DNA of 64,000 nucleotides. Source: Rhizobiaceae bacterium (lineage in GTDB: Bacteria > Pseudomonadota > Alphaproteobacteria > Rhizobiales > Rhizobiaceae). The notes beneath the pieces were generated by a model that worked only from the letters and a program-made list of their open reading frames with translations, was not told the origin of the DNA and made no database searches. The stretch lies in contig JAILWO010000002.1 of NCBI GenBank assembly GCA_025698895.1, positions 1,240,001-1,304,000 of the forward strand, read 5' to 3'. Position 1 is the stretch's first letter. Each line of letters opens with the position of its first letter. Shown here one piece after another: positions 42,298-51,957 of the stretch. Both the position numbers and the translations under genes were made by a program.

Positions 42298-44604
42298 ATG
42301 ACCACCGAGACCGATCACGCGCCGCCGGCAGCCTTCGAGCCGGCAGAACCCAGAGCCGAGGGCAGGCGGCTTATGGCGCTGCCTGGGATCGTCGCTGTTC
42401 TGGGCGCACTGATCTCGGCCGCCGTTTCCTTCGTCATCCTCATGGGCCTGTCCCCGGTGACGCCGGATGAAACCGTGACCCTGTCGCTGATCGCGATCAA
42501 CGCAGGTTTCATCTTCGTACTCATCCTGCTGATCGGCCGTGAGGTCCATCGGATCCTCATGGCTCGACGGCGCGGCAAGGCCGCATCGCGCCTTCACGTG
42601 CGCATCGTGGCGCTGTTTTCTCTCGTGGCCGCGATCCCCGCCATCATGGTGGCCATCGTGGCCTCGATCACCCTCGATATCGGGCTTGACCGCTGGTTCG
42701 AGATCCGCACCCGGACCATCATCTCCTCGTCGCTCCAGATCGCCGAGGCCTACGTCCAGGAGAATGCGCGGAACCTGCAAGGCACGACGCTCTCGATGGC
42801 GAGCGACCTCGACAAGCTCCGCTCGCTGTACAGCCTCGACCGCTACGGTTTTCAGGACGCGCTCACGCAGCAGGCGGTGGGACGCGCTCTCGCGCATGCG
42901 GCGCTGATCAACAGCGACGGCGCGGTGATCATGCAGGCCGAAACGTCAGCCGACTTCGACATGCCGGCGCCGCCGGCCGGGGCGGTGCAGGACGCGGAGG
43001 GCGGGCAACCCATCCTGATCGAGCCCCGAACCCGAAACATCGTCGGCGCCATCATTCGGCTGCGCGAAATCGACGACGCCTATCTCTACACGATCAGGCT
43101 CGTCGATCCGGAGGTCATCCGGGCCCGCCAACTCATGCGGGCGAATGTCGATGATTACGGGCGCTTGGAGGCGAACCGCACGAGCACGCAGATCGCCTTC
43201 GCGCTGCTCTATCTCGGCCTGACCCTGATCGTGGTCCTGTCGGCGATCTGGACGGGCATTGCTGTGGCGGATCGGATCGTGCGGCCGATTCGCCAGCTTA
43301 TCGGCGCGGCCGACGAGGTGGCGACCGGCAATCTCGACGTGTCGGTGCCGGTGCGCAGTTCGGACGGCGACGTGGCCTCGCTTGGCGACACGTTCAACAA
43401 GATGCTGCTGCAACTGAAATCGCAGCGCAACGAACTGATCGCGACGCGGGATCTCATCGACGAGCGCCGTCGCTTTTCCGAAGCCGTGCTCGGCAGCGTG
43501 AGCGCCGGCGTCATCGGTGTCGACGGCGAGGGGGTGATCACGATCGTCAACCGGTCCGCCGAGGCGATGCTGCTGATCAGGAGCTCGAACTCGGTCGGTC
43601 AGAACTTGTCCCTGATCTTGCCGCATCTGGGTCGGGTCTTCGAGGTCGCCCGCGCGTCCGGGCGCGCGATCCATCGCGATCAGGTGACGTTCCTGCGTGG
43701 TGGCGCGGAACGCACCTTCAACGTCCAGGTCACGACAGAGGAGGGCGCTGACACCAGCGCTGGACAGGGTTATGTGGTCACGGTGGACGACATCACCGAT
43801 CTTGTTCAGGCGCAGCGGTCGAGTGCCTGGGCCGATGTCGCGCGGCGTATCGCGCATGAGATCAAGAATCCGCTGACGCCAATCCAGCTCTCGGCGGAAC
43901 GTATTCGCCGCCGCTACGGCAAGATCATCACCGAGGATCGGGAGGTCTTCGACCAGTGCACCGAGACGATCATCCGGCAGGTGGGCGATATCGGCCGCAT
44001 GGTTGACGAATTCTCGTCGTTTGCACGCATGCCAAAGCCGACGATGGAGAAGCTCGACTTGCGCGAAGCGTTGCGTGAAGCCTCTTTCCTGATCGAGGTC
44101 AGCCAGTCCGACATCGATTTCCAGCGCGATTTCGGCGACGAGCCCTTGGACGGCACCTTCGATAACCGGTTGATGAGCCAGGCGATTGGCAATGTGATCA
44201 AGAATGCGGCCGAAGCCATCGAAGGTCGGGCTGCAAACGAGGCGGGCAAGGACGGTGGCTTTCGTGGCGCGATCCGGGTTCAGGCGCGGCGGGAAGGCCG
44301 GTCCATCGTCATCGAGGTGATCGACAACGGCAAGGGGCTGCCGCGCGAGAACAGGCAGCGCCTGCTTGAGCCCTACATGACCACACGCGAGAAGGGCACG
44401 GGCCTCGGCCTCGCGATTGTGAAGAAGATCGTGGAAGACCACGGCGGGATGCTTGAACTGCACGATGCGCCTGAGGATTTCGGCGACGGGTGCGGAGCGA
44501 TGATCCGCATGATCCTGCCGGGGGACGGAGCGTCCCCGCGGGCAGCGCCGTCGGAGAATCCGGCTGAGAGGAAGAAAGCCGAGAAGGTCGACAATGGCTT
44601 CTGA
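42298..44604 (+). CDS. ntrY: Sensor histidine kinase NtrY
   Basis: Membrane kinase of the NtrYX system, which responds to nitrogen and redox/oxygen state in relatives. The 768-residue product has four hydrophobic segments in the first 330 residues (e.g. LPGIVAVLGALISAAVSFVI, LSLIAINAGFIFVLILL), a periplasmic loop, HAMP (about 345-395), PAS (about 405-515), the phosphoacceptor His520 in [16 protein letters not shown], and an HATPase domain (IGNVIKNAAEAIEG, DNGKGLPRE, GTGLGLAIVKKI). Its end overlaps ntrX by 11 bases. Confidence 0.97.
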   Translation: MTTETDHAPPAAFEPAEPRAEGRRLMALPGIVAVLGALISAAVSFVILMGLSPVTPDETVTLSLIAINAGFIFVLILLIGREVHRILMARRRGKAASRLHVRIVALFSLVAAIPAIMVAIVASITLDIGLDRWFEIRTRTIISSSLQIAEAYVQENARNLQGTTLSMASDLDKLRSLYSLDRYGFQDALTQQAVGRALAHAALINSDGAVIMQAETSADFDMPAPPAGAVQDAEGGQPILIEPRTRNIVGAIIRLREIDDAYLYTIRLVDPEVIRARQLMRANVDDYGRLEANRTSTQIAFALLYLGLTLIVVLSAIWTGIAVADRIVRPIRQLIGAADEVATGNLDVSVPVRSSDGDVASLGDTFNKMLLQLKSQRNELIATRDLIDERRRFSEAVLGSVSAGVIGVDGEGVITIVNRSAEAMLLIRSSNSVGQNLSLILPHLGRVFEVARASGRAIHRDQVTFLRGGAERTFNVQVTTEEGADTSAGQGYVVTVDDITDLVQAQRSSAWADVARRIAHEIKNPLTPIQLSAERIRRRYGKIITEDREVFDQCTETIIRQVGDIGRMVDEFSSFARMPKPTMEKLDLREALREASFLIEVSQSDIDFQRDFGDEPLDGTFDNRLMSQAIGNVIKNAAEAIEGRAANEAGKDGGFRGAIRVQARREGRSIVIEVIDNGKGLPRENRQRLLEPYMTTREKGTGLGLAIVKKIVEDHGGMLELHDAPEDFGDGCGAMIRMILPGDGASPRAAPSENPAERKKAEKVDNGF

Positions 44605-45955
44605 TATTTTGATCGTCGATGACGAAGAAGACATCCGCGAACTCGTTGCGGGCATACTGGGCGATGAAGGTCACGAAACGCGCGTGGCGCGCGATTCCGA
44701 TACCGCGCTCGCGGCGATCGCCGATCGTATGCCGCGCCTGGTGTTTCTTGACATCTGGCTGCAGGGTTCACGCCTAGATGGGTTGGCGCTGCTCGACGAA
44801 ATCAAGACCATGCATCCGGATCTCCCGGTAGTCATGATCTCGGGCCACGGCACGATCGAGACGGCGGTGTCGGCGATCCGCCGCGGCGCCTACGATTTCA
44901 TCGAGAAGCCCTTCAAAGCGGACCGACTGATTCTAATCGCCGAGCGTGCCCTGGAAACCTCCAAGCTCAAGCGCGAGGTCTCCGATCTGAAGAAGCGTTC
45001 AGGCGAGACGTTCGATCTGATCGGCGCCTCCTCCGCGATGAATCAGCTTCGCCAGACGATCGAGCGCGTCGGCCCCACCAACAGCCGAGTCATGATCGTC
45101 GGAGCATCCGGTGCGGGGAAAGAACTGGTCGCGCGGGCGATCCATGCGCTTTCGCCACGCGCCAGCGGGCCGTTCGTGACGCTCAATGCCGCCACGATTA
45201 CGCCCGAGCGCATGGAGATCGAGCTTTTCGGAACGGAAGCCAATGGCGGCGAACGCAAGGTCGGCGCTCTGGAAGAGGCGCACCGTGGCGTGCTCTATCT
45301 GGATGAGGTCGCCGACATGCCCAGGGAGACCCAGACACGAATTCTGAGAGTGCTCGTCGACCAGCAGTTCGAGCGCGTTGGCGGCACCAAGCGGGTCAAG
45401 GTCGACGTCCGGATCATTTCGTCGACGGCCCACGATCTTCAGAAGATGACCGAGGAGGGGCGGTTTCGTCAGGACCTGTATCACCGCCTTTCGGTGGTTC
45501 CGGTGCACGTGCCGGCGCTGGCGGAACGGCGTGATGACATTCCTTTCCTGGTTGACCACTTCATGCGTCAGATTGCCCGCCAGTCAGGCATTCGTCCGCG
45601 TCGGATCGGCGACGACGCGATGGCGGTCCTGCAGGCGCACAACTGGCCAGGCAACGTTCGCCAGCTGCGCAACAATGTCGAGCGGCTGATGATCCTGGCG
45701 CGCGGCGACGATGTCGATGCGCCGATCACCGCCGATCTGCTGCCCGGCGAAATTGGAGACGTCATGCCGCGTGCCCCGTCCCAGTCCGACCAGCACATCA
45801 TGGCGTTGCCGCTGCGCGAAGCGCGCGAGCAATTCGAGAAGGAATATCTGATCGCGCAGATCAACCGTTTCGGCGGCAACATCTCGCGCACCGCCGAATT
45901 CATTGGTATGGAACGTTCTGCGCTTCACCGAAAGCTGAAGTCGCTCGGAGTCTGA
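44594..45955 (+). CDS. ntrX: Response regulator NtrX, lacking the GAFTGA loop
   Basis: Partner of NtrY. The 453-residue product has a receiver domain with Asp53 in VFLDIWLQGSR, an AAA+ domain with Walker A GASGAGKE (170-177), DEVADMP in Walker B position, and a Fis-type DNA-binding helix at the end (NISRTAEFIGMERSALHRKL). Between residues 211 and 225 the loop reads LFGTEANGGERKVGALE; the GAFTGA needed to engage sigma-54 is absent and the region is shortened. This is known for NtrX in Brucella and suggests action at sigma-70 promoters. Start overlaps ntrY. Confidence 0.96.
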   Translation: MASDILIVDDEEDIRELVAGILGDEGHETRVARDSDTALAAIADRMPRLVFLDIWLQGSRLDGLALLDEIKTMHPDLPVVMISGHGTIETAVSAIRRGAYDFIEKPFKADRLILIAERALETSKLKREVSDLKKRSGETFDLIGASSAMNQLRQTIERVGPTNSRVMIVGASGAGKELVARAIHALSPRASGPFVTLNAATITPERMEIELFGTEANGGERKVGALEEAHRGVLYLDEVADMPRETQTRILRVLVDQQFERVGGTKRVKVDVRIISSTAHDLQKMTEEGRFRQDLYHRLSVVPVHVPALAERRDDIPFLVDHFMRQIARQSGIRPRRIGDDAMAVLQAHNWPGNVRQLRNNVERLMILARGDDVDAPITADLLPGEIGDVMPRAPSQSDQHIMALPLREAREQFEKEYLIAQINRFGGNISRTAEFIGMERSALHRKLKSLGV

Positions 45956-45977
45956 ATGAAATGGCCGGCAGCCTGAC

Positions 45978-47354
45978 ATGCGTGTAATCATCTGCGGCGC
46001 GGGGCAGGTCGGGTTCGGCATAGCCGAAAGGCTTGCGGCCGAACACAATGACGTCTCGGTCATCGATACGTCGGCCGAATTCATTCGCAATGTCCGCGAC
46101 CTTCTCGATGTGCGCGGCTTCGTCGGGCACGGTGCCCATCCGGAAATACTTGCGGCTGCCGGCGCCCAGGAAGCCGACATGATCGTCGCGGTTACGCTCT
46201 ACGACGAAGTCAACATGATCGCCTGCCAAGTGGCGCATTCGCTCTTCAACGTGCCGACCAAGATTGCGCGGATCCGCTCGCAGGCTTATCTCCAGCCGCA
46301 TTATCAGGATCTGTTTTCGCGGGACAATCTGCCGATCGACGTAATCATTTCGCCTGAGCGCGAAGTCGGCGAACTCGTGCTACGCCGCATTGCAATCCCT
46401 GGCGCGGTCGACGTGGTGAGGTTTGCGGACGACAAGATCGCCATGATCGCGATTGAGTGCATGGAGGATTGCCCAGTCATCAACACGCCCCTCCAGCAAT
46501 TGTCGGAACTGTTTCCGGATCTGCCGTCGACCGTGGTCGGCATTTCCCGGGAGGGTCATCTCTACATTCCCCATTCTGGCGACCAACTGAACGCTGGCGA
46601 CCTCGCGTATGTGGTGACCACCAAGAGCCAGGTGCGCCGTACTCTCGGCCTGTTCGGCCACGAGGAGAAGGAAGCCTCGCGCATTGTCATCGCGGGCGGC
46701 GGCAACATAGGGCTGTATGTATCGCGAACAATTGAGGAAAAGCAGGCCAGCACCCGCGTCAAGATCATAGAGGATTCGCGTGAGCGGGCCATTGTGATCG
46801 CTGATCGCCTTCGCCGCACCGTCGTCCTGCACGGCAGCGCGCTTGACCAGCGATTGCTTGCCGAAGCCGACATCCAGGATGCGGACCTGATGCTGGCGCT
46901 CACCAACAACGACCAGGTCAACATCCTCTCCAGCGTCATGGCCAAGAGGCTCGGCTGCAAGTCCAACCTGGCCCTTATCAATAATCCGACCTATCACGAC
47001 TTCGCCAAGACGCTCGGCATCGACGCGCATGTGAACCCGCGCACCGTCACGATCTCCCGTGTCCTGCAGCACGTGCGGCGCGGTCGGATTCGCGCGGTCC
47101 ACTCTATTCACAAGGGCGCGGCCGAGATCATCGAGGCGGAAGCCCTGGAAACGTCGCCGCTGGTGGGGCCTGCGCTGCGTGACCTCAGCCTGCCCGACGG
47201 TATCAGGATCGGCGCGGTCTATCGCGACGGTCAGGTCTTGAAGCCGTCCGGCGAGATGAAGATCAGGGCCAAGGACCGCGTAGTCATCTTTGCGCTCGGC
47301 AAGGCTGTGAAACAGGTCGAGCAGATGTTCCGTGTCAGCCTCGAATTTTTCTGA
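45978..47354 (+). CDS. trkA: Trk system potassium transporter regulatory subunit TrkA
   Basis: Cytoplasmic NAD(H)-binding regulator of the TrkG/TrkH potassium channel. The 458-residue product contains two RCK units: VIICGAGQVGFGIAERLA (3-20) and IVIAGGGNIGLYVSRTIEE (about 234-252), each followed by a TrkA-C domain. Its position next to ntrX is conserved in Rhizobiales. trkG/H is not in the window. dat follows after 17 bases. Confidence 0.97.
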   Translation: MRVIICGAGQVGFGIAERLAAEHNDVSVIDTSAEFIRNVRDLLDVRGFVGHGAHPEILAAAGAQEADMIVAVTLYDEVNMIACQVAHSLFNVPTKIARIRSQAYLQPHYQDLFSRDNLPIDVIISPEREVGELVLRRIAIPGAVDVVRFADDKIAMIAIECMEDCPVINTPLQQLSELFPDLPSTVVGISREGHLYIPHSGDQLNAGDLAYVVTTKSQVRRTLGLFGHEEKEASRIVIAGGGNIGLYVSRTIEEKQASTRVKIIEDSRERAIVIADRLRRTVVLHGSALDQRLLAEADIQDADLMLALTNNDQVNILSSVMAKRLGCKSNLALINNPTYHDFAKTLGIDAHVNPRTVTISRVLQHVRRGRIRAVHSIHKGAAEIIEAEALETSPLVGPALRDLSLPDGIRIGAVYRDGQVLKPSGEMKIRAKDRVVIFALGKAVKQVEQMFRVSLEFF

Positions 47355-47371
47355 CTTCCCTGGATACAACG

Positions 47372-48235
47372 ATGCCCCGCACCGCCTATGTCAACGGCCG
47401 CTACGTTCCACACGCCCGCGCGGCAGTCCATGTCGAGGATCGCGGCTATCAGTTCGCCGACGGCGTCTATGAAGTCTGCGAGGTGGCACGCGGCCATATC
47501 GTGGATATGACCCGGCATCTCGACCGTCTGGCACGGTCGCTGGGCGAGCTTTCGATCGCATGGCCCGTATCGCGCGCGGCGCTGGTAACCATCATGCGCG
47601 AGGTCGTGCGCCGTAACCGGGTCGAGGATGGGCTGGTATATCTCCAGGTTACCCGCGGAGTGGCATCGCGCGACCACGTGTTTCCGGTCAAGCCGACGCG
47701 GCCCGCGCTCGTGATCACCGCCAAGCGCAGCGACCCGGCGGCGGCGGCCAGCCGGGCCGAAAACGGAGTGAAGGTCATCACCGTGCCGGAAAACCGGTGG
47801 GAGCGCGTCGACATCAAGACCATTGGCCTCCTACCGAACGTATTGGCCCGCCAGAAGGCGAAGGAGGCAGGGGCGGCGGAAGCCTGGTTCGTCGACGACG
47901 ACGGGACCGTCAAGGAAGGCGCCGCCACCAATGCATGGATCGTCACGCGCGACGGCGTCCTCGTCACACGTCCGGCGGATCGCGGCATTTTACGTGGAAT
48001 TACGCGCGCCACCGCGTTCGATGTAGCGGCGAAGCTCGGCTATCACGTCGAGGAACGGGGCTTCACCGTCGAGGAGGCGCAGGCTGCCCGGGAGGCTTTC
48101 ATCACAGCCGCGACCACAGTGATCATGCCAGTCGTGGATATCGATGGAAAGCCGGTCGCCAATGGCCATCCTGGAGAAGTCGCTACCTCGCTACGACGTG
48201 CTTTTTTTGACGTTGCGGAAAAAACGCCGGCCTGA
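47372..48235 (+). CDS. dat: D-amino-acid aminotransferase
   Basis: Fold-type IV PLP enzyme interconverting D-alanine and D-glutamate with 2-oxo acids. The 287-residue product shows the Schiff-base Lys149 in RVDIKTIGLLPNVLAR, Glu182 in TVKEGAATNAWI, and VEDRGYQFADGVYEV (21-35). The closest alternatives are branched-chain aminotransferase or aminodeoxychorismate lyase, but the VDIKTIGLL and RGYQFADG sequences favour DAAT. Lies between trkA and hfq. May feed D-amino acids to the cell wall; this is inference. Confidence 0.9.
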   Translation: MPRTAYVNGRYVPHARAAVHVEDRGYQFADGVYEVCEVARGHIVDMTRHLDRLARSLGELSIAWPVSRAALVTIMREVVRRNRVEDGLVYLQVTRGVASRDHVFPVKPTRPALVITAKRSDPAAAASRAENGVKVITVPENRWERVDIKTIGLLPNVLARQKAKEAGAAEAWFVDDDGTVKEGAATNAWIVTRDGVLVTRPADRGILRGITRATAFDVAAKLGYHVEERGFTVEEAQAAREAFITAATTVIMPVVDIDGKPVANGHPGEVATSLRRAFFDVAEKTPA

Positions 48236-48381
48236 TACCCAAATCGTAGGGGTGCCAAACAACTAGTTCCCGCGCTGTTCGCTCACCTGGCGCTGAAGGT
48301 CATGTCGGCATTCTTGACATGATCCTGAATTGTCTGCGCTACCGGACGCTGCGGGAAGGGGACGAACGAAAGACAAGAACA

Positions 48382-48630
48382 ATGGCGGAACGCTCGCAGA
48401 ATCTGCAGGATCTCTTCCTGAATTCGGTCAGGAAGAGCAAGAACCCTCTCACCATCTTTCTGATCAACGGCGTCAAGCTGACAGGAGTAGTGACCTCCTT
48501 CGACAACTTCTGCGTATTGTTGCGCCGGGACGGTCATTCGCAGCTTGTGTACAAGCACGCGATCTCAACGATCATGCCAAGCCAGCCCGTCCAGATGTTC
48601 GACGCAGAGGACTCCGGCAAGGACGCCTGA
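48382..48630 (+). CDS. hfq: RNA chaperone Hfq
   Basis: Hexameric Sm-like protein that pairs small RNAs with mRNAs. The 82-residue product has the Sm1 region [21 protein letters not shown] (from residue 21) and the Sm2 motif YKHAIST (57-63). The ATG at 48382 gives the canonical [10 protein letters not shown] start; a 146-base leader precedes it. In the leader, TTGACA at 48314-48319 is a possible -35 but the -10 is poor. hflX begins directly at the next base after its stop. Confidence 0.98.
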   Translation: MAERSQNLQDLFLNSVRKSKNPLTIFLINGVKLTGVVTSFDNFCVLLRRDGHSQLVYKHAISTIMPSQPVQMFDAEDSGKDA

Positions 48631-50040
48631 TTGGCCAAATACAGGAAGCGTGCGGCAGTAAGGCCCCTCACGCGCCGGGGCGAGGGCTCCGGCGATGCGT
48701 CGCATGATCATGCCGGGGTCGGCGGCCCGACCCGGTCCGTCGTCGTGGTACCTGAACTGCCCCGTCGCTTTTCCGCGCAGGAGGACGCGGCGCGGCCGAG
48801 ACTGGCGCGGACCCCCGAAGCGCGACTCGAGGAAGCTGTCGGCCTGGCCGACGCCATCGATCTGGAAACCGTCCACGCCGAGGTCATCCCCGTCGCCGAA
48901 CCGCGCCCGGCCACACTGCTTGGCTCAGGGCGCATTTCGGGGCTGGCGCAGATCGTCGCGGAGACCGATGCCGAACTCCTGATCGTTGACCATCCGCTGA
49001 CGCCGGTGCAGCAGCGCAATCTCGAGACTGAGCTCAAATGCAAGGTTCTCGACCGAACCGGCATTATTCTCGAGATTTTTGGCCGTCGCGCGCGGACGCG
49101 CGAAGGCGTGTTACAGGTGGACCTGGCGCATCTGAACTACCAGAAGGGACGTCTCGTACGCAGTTGGACCCACCTGGAGCGCCAACGCGGCGGCGCGGGA
49201 TTTCTGGGCGGTCCTGGCGAAACCCAGATCGAGGCGGACCGGCGCCTGCTTCAGGAAAAGATTGTCCGTCTCGAACGTGATCTGGAGCAGGTCAGGCGCA
49301 CGCGCGACCTCCACCGTGCCAAGCGCAAGAAGGTTCCCTATCCGGTCGTGGCGATCGTCGGCTACACCAACGCAGGCAAGTCGACGCTGTTCAACAGAAT
49401 GACCGGTTCGGAAGTGCTGGCCGAGGACATGCTGTTTGCGACGCTTGATCCGACCCTGCGACGCGTCAGGCTGCCGCACGGCACAATCGTGATCCTTTCC
49501 GATACGGTTGGTTTCATATCGGACCTCCCTACGCATCTCGTTGCTGCGTTCCGTGCGACGCTGGAAGAGGTGGTCGAGGCCGACCTGATTGTGCATTTGC
49601 GCGACATTTCCGATCCCGATGCGGCCGCCCAGGCGGAGGATGTAGAGGCGATATTGGCCGATCTCGGCGTCGCGGCTGGTGACCGGGACCGGATGATTGA
49701 GGTCTGGAACAAGGTCGACCTGCTCGAGGGGGGCGACCGGGTCAGGCTGCTTGATGACGCTGCCTCCCGGGACGGAAGCCAACCAATGGGGATCTCGGCA
49801 ACGACCGGGGAGGGGATCGACACCCTGCTGACGGTGATCGAGGAAAAGATCGCCGGCGTGCTTGAAACCGTCGAAATCCTGGTTCCAGCGGACAGGCTTT
49901 CGCTGATCGACTGGGTGTATCGCAACTCGCAGGTAGTAACCCGCACCGACCGCGAGGACGGGAGTGTCGAACTCGTCATCCGCGCCACGCAGGCCGCCCG
50001 GGACGAGATAGCAGGACGATTGTCGCGGCAGGGCGACTGA
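48631..50040 (+). CDS. hflX: GTPase HflX
   Basis: Ribosome-associated GTPase that rescues or splits stalled 70S ribosomes under heat stress in characterised members. The 469-residue product (TTG start at 48631, immediately after hfq) has the N-terminal HflX domain with TLLGSGRISGLAQIV and the QQRNLE region, a helical linker QRGGAGFLGGPGETQIE, and a G domain with GYTNAGKSTLFN (about 243-254), DTVGFISDLP and NKVDLL. No internal Met is available nearby, which supports the TTG. Forms an operon with hfq. Confidence 0.95.
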   Translation: MAKYRKRAAVRPLTRRGEGSGDASHDHAGVGGPTRSVVVVPELPRRFSAQEDAARPRLARTPEARLEEAVGLADAIDLETVHAEVIPVAEPRPATLLGSGRISGLAQIVAETDAELLIVDHPLTPVQQRNLETELKCKVLDRTGIILEIFGRRARTREGVLQVDLAHLNYQKGRLVRSWTHLERQRGGAGFLGGPGETQIEADRRLLQEKIVRLERDLEQVRRTRDLHRAKRKKVPYPVVAIVGYTNAGKSTLFNRMTGSEVLAEDMLFATLDPTLRRVRLPHGTIVILSDTVGFISDLPTHLVAAFRATLEEVVEADLIVHLRDISDPDAAAQAEDVEAILADLGVAAGDRDRMIEVWNKVDLLEGGDRVRLLDDAASRDGSQPMGISATTGEGIDTLLTVIEEKIAGVLETVEILVPADRLSLIDWVYRNSQVVTRTDREDGSVELVIRATQAARDEIAGRLSRQGD

Positions 50041-50054
50041 CGAATTCGAGTTCC

Positions 50055-50879
50055 TCAGGACGCGCGTTTGGCGGAAACCCAAATGGCTTCCATTTCGTCC
50101 AGCGTCGCGGCCTCGAGGCTGCTGCCGTCGGCCAGCAGCCTGCCCTCGACATGGTGGAAGCGCGTGCGGAATTTCTCGTTCGTCCGACGCAGCGCCGTTT
50201 CGGCGTCGACGCCGAGATGCCGGCCGTAGTTCACGAGCGAGAACAGCACGTCGCCGAATTCGTCCTCGACGCGGTCCCTGTCTTTCAGTGAACTCGCCTC
50301 GCGCAGTTCGCCGATCTCTTCCTCGATCTTGTCCAGCACTGGCTCCGTGTCTGGCCAGTCGAAACCGACACGGGCCGCCTTTTCCTGCAGTTTCAGTGCG
50401 CGCGTCAGAGCGGGGAGGTTGACCGGCACACCGTCCAGATAGCCATGGCCGTTCTCCTGCGGCGGTGCGCCCCGGGCAAGGCGGGCAGCTCGCTTCTCGG
50501 CCTTTTCCTCGGCTTTGATACGTTCCCATTGTCCCTTGGCCGAACGCGCCGCACGCGCCTTTTCGTCGCCGAAGACGTGAGGGTGGCGGCGAATCATCTT
50601 GCGGGTGATTGCCTCGACGACATCGCCGAAGGCAAACTCCTCCTTCTCCTCGGCCATGCGCGCGTGGAAAACGACCTGTAGAAGCAGGTCACCCAATTCC
50701 TCGCGCAGGTCGTCGAGATCGGCCCGATAGATCGCGTCCGCGACCTCGTAGGCCTCTTCGATCGTATAGGGCGCGATCGACGCGAAATCCTGCTCGATGT
50801 CCCAGGGGCAGCCCGTTTCGGGTGTTCTGAGGGCGGCCATGATCTCAATCAGGCGCGTGATATCCTTGGAGGGCGTCAT
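50055..50879 (-). CDS. mazG: Nucleoside triphosphate pyrophosphohydrolase MazG
   Basis: House-cleaning pyrophosphatase hydrolysing NTPs and dNTPs. The 274-residue product has two MazG modules: GCPWDIEQDFASIAPYTIEE and REELGDLLLQVVFHARM in the first, DKIEEEIGELREA and VEDEFGDVLFSLVNYGRHLG in the second, with the metal-binding EExxE/ExxD patterns present in both. The ATG at 50879 fits the family; the frame upstream overlaps the tRNA. Convergent with hflX, 14 bases apart. Confidence 0.96.
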   Translation of the reverse strand: MTPSKDITRLIEIMAALRTPETGCPWDIEQDFASIAPYTIEEAYEVADAIYRADLDDLREELGDLLLQVVFHARMAEEKEEFAFGDVVEAITRKMIRRHPHVFGDEKARAARSAKGQWERIKAEEKAEKRAARLARGAPPQENGHGYLDGVPVNLPALTRALKLQEKAARVGFDWPDTEPVLDKIEEEIGELREASSLKDRDRVEDEFGDVLFSLVNYGRHLGVDAETALRRTNEKFRTRFHHVEGRLLADGSSLEAATLDEMEAIWVSAKRAS

Positions 50880-50953
50880 GGCGTCTCGCGGAGGAAGAGG
50901 AAAGGTGCGGCCAAGGCCTATCGTATTTAGTTCGGCAGGGAAATTGCGGCCAG

Positions 50954-51028
50954 TGGTGAGCCGGGAGGGGATCGAACCCTCGACCACATGATTAAAAGTC
51001 ACGTGCTCTACCGCTGAGCTACCGGCCC
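50954..51028 (-). tRNA. tRNA-Lys (anticodon TTT)
   Basis: Seventy-five bases on the minus strand including an encoded CCA. The acceptor stem pairs GGGCCGG with CCGGCTC (one G-T), the D arm contains GTAGCTCAGCGGTAGAGC, the anticodon loop is CTTTTAA with anticodon TTT within a five-base stem (CGTGA/TCATG), and the T arm is GAGGGTTCGATCCCCTC. A promoter matching the consensus lies just upstream. mazG is 75 bases further on the same strand. Confidence 0.96.
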
Positions 51029-51053
51029 GCTCGCAGCCTTGAAAGTGCGGCGG

Positions 51054-51082
51054 AACATAGGCAGGGCACATGGTGCGGTCAA
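51054..51082 (-). promoter_or_regulatory. Promoter for tRNA-Lys
   Basis: Read on the minus strand: TTGACC (51082-51077), 17 bases, TATGTT (51059-51054), with the tRNA 5' end about 26 bases past the -10. Spacing and sequence suit a strong constitutive promoter. It may also drive mazG by read-through. Confidence 0.65.
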
Positions 51083-51207
51083 CACGAAAGGCACCGGCTG
51101 GTGTGAGGCCGGGACAGGCGCGAGCGCGGCGATCCGCCACGCAGCCGTGATTGGCGCGATCACGACGGTTGGACTATGTCCGGCCGGTCGGAAACGGACG
51201 GAAACCT

Positions 51208-51957
51208 ATGGCGCTCGATGTGGGCTATGCGACGGCGGTGGGCGCGGGAGCGATATCGTTCCTGTCGCCTTGCGTGCTGCCGCTGGTGCCGCCCTATCTG
51301 TGCTACATGGCCGGGGTAACGGTCGATGATTTCCGTGAGACGCCTGTCGGCACTGCCCGGCATGGCTCGACCAGAGCTGCGCTACTGGTTGCGTCTGTGA
51401 CGTTCGTGCTCGGTTTCACGACCGTCTTTGTAGCGCTCGGCGCGGGGGCGTCGACGATTGGCGGATTGCTGAGAGCATGGCAGCAGCCACTGTCGATCGC
51501 GGCCGGCATTCTTATCGTCATCATGGGTCTCAACTTCCTCGACATCCTGAAAATCCCGCTCCTGTCGCGCGAGGCGCGTTTCCAGGGGCAGGGCCGTCCG
51601 GCGAGTATCGCCGCCGCCTACGTGATGGGGCTGGCTTTCGCTTTCGGCTGGACACCGTGCATCGGGCCGGTCCTGGGTCCCATCCTGACGCTTGCCGGTG
51701 GGCGTGAAACGGTGGGCGAAGGCGCCGCGCTGCTTGCGGCCTACTCGCTGGGGCTGGGCGTGCCTTTCCTTGTGGCCGCGCTGTTCTCGGGCGCCTTCAT
51801 GCGTTTTGTGGCCGCGTTCCGGCTGCATCTGGGACGTGTCGAGAAGGTGATCGGCGGGCTGCTTGTGATCGCCGGGGTGCTCTTCGTTACCGGCGGGATG
51901 CAGGCCGCTTCCTACTGGCTACTCGAGTCGTTCCCAGTGCTTGGCACGTTCGGCTGA
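51208..51957 (+). CDS. ccdA: Cytochrome c biogenesis protein CcdA
   Basis: Six-helix inner-membrane protein (249 residues) that carries electrons from cytoplasmic thioredoxin to periplasmic thiols. The two redox cysteines sit in SFLSPCVLPLVPPYLCY (Cys in SPCVLP, first helix) and in AFGWTPCIGPVLGPIL. The full-length DsbD fusion is absent, so CcdA must pair with a separate thioredoxin-like partner not seen here (the DsbA-like gene at 8439 is far away). Start: ATG at 51208. Confidence 0.93.
   Translation: MALDVGYATAVGAGAISFLSPCVLPLVPPYLCYMAGVTVDDFRETPVGTARHGSTRAALLVASVTFVLGFTTVFVALGAGASTIGGLLRAWQQPLSIAAGILIVIMGLNFLDILKIPLLSREARFQGQGRPASIAAAYVMGLAFAFGWTPCIGPVLGPILTLAGGRETVGEGAALLAAYSLGLGVPFLVAALFSGAFMRFVAAFRLHLGRVEKVIGGLLVIAGVLFVTGGMQAASYWLLESFPVLGTFG

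Noticed and set aside
48314-48342. TTGACA as hfq promoter
   Set aside because: The -35 is perfect but the sequence 17 bases on (CGCTAC) is not a convincing -10, so I mention it only within the hfq entry.
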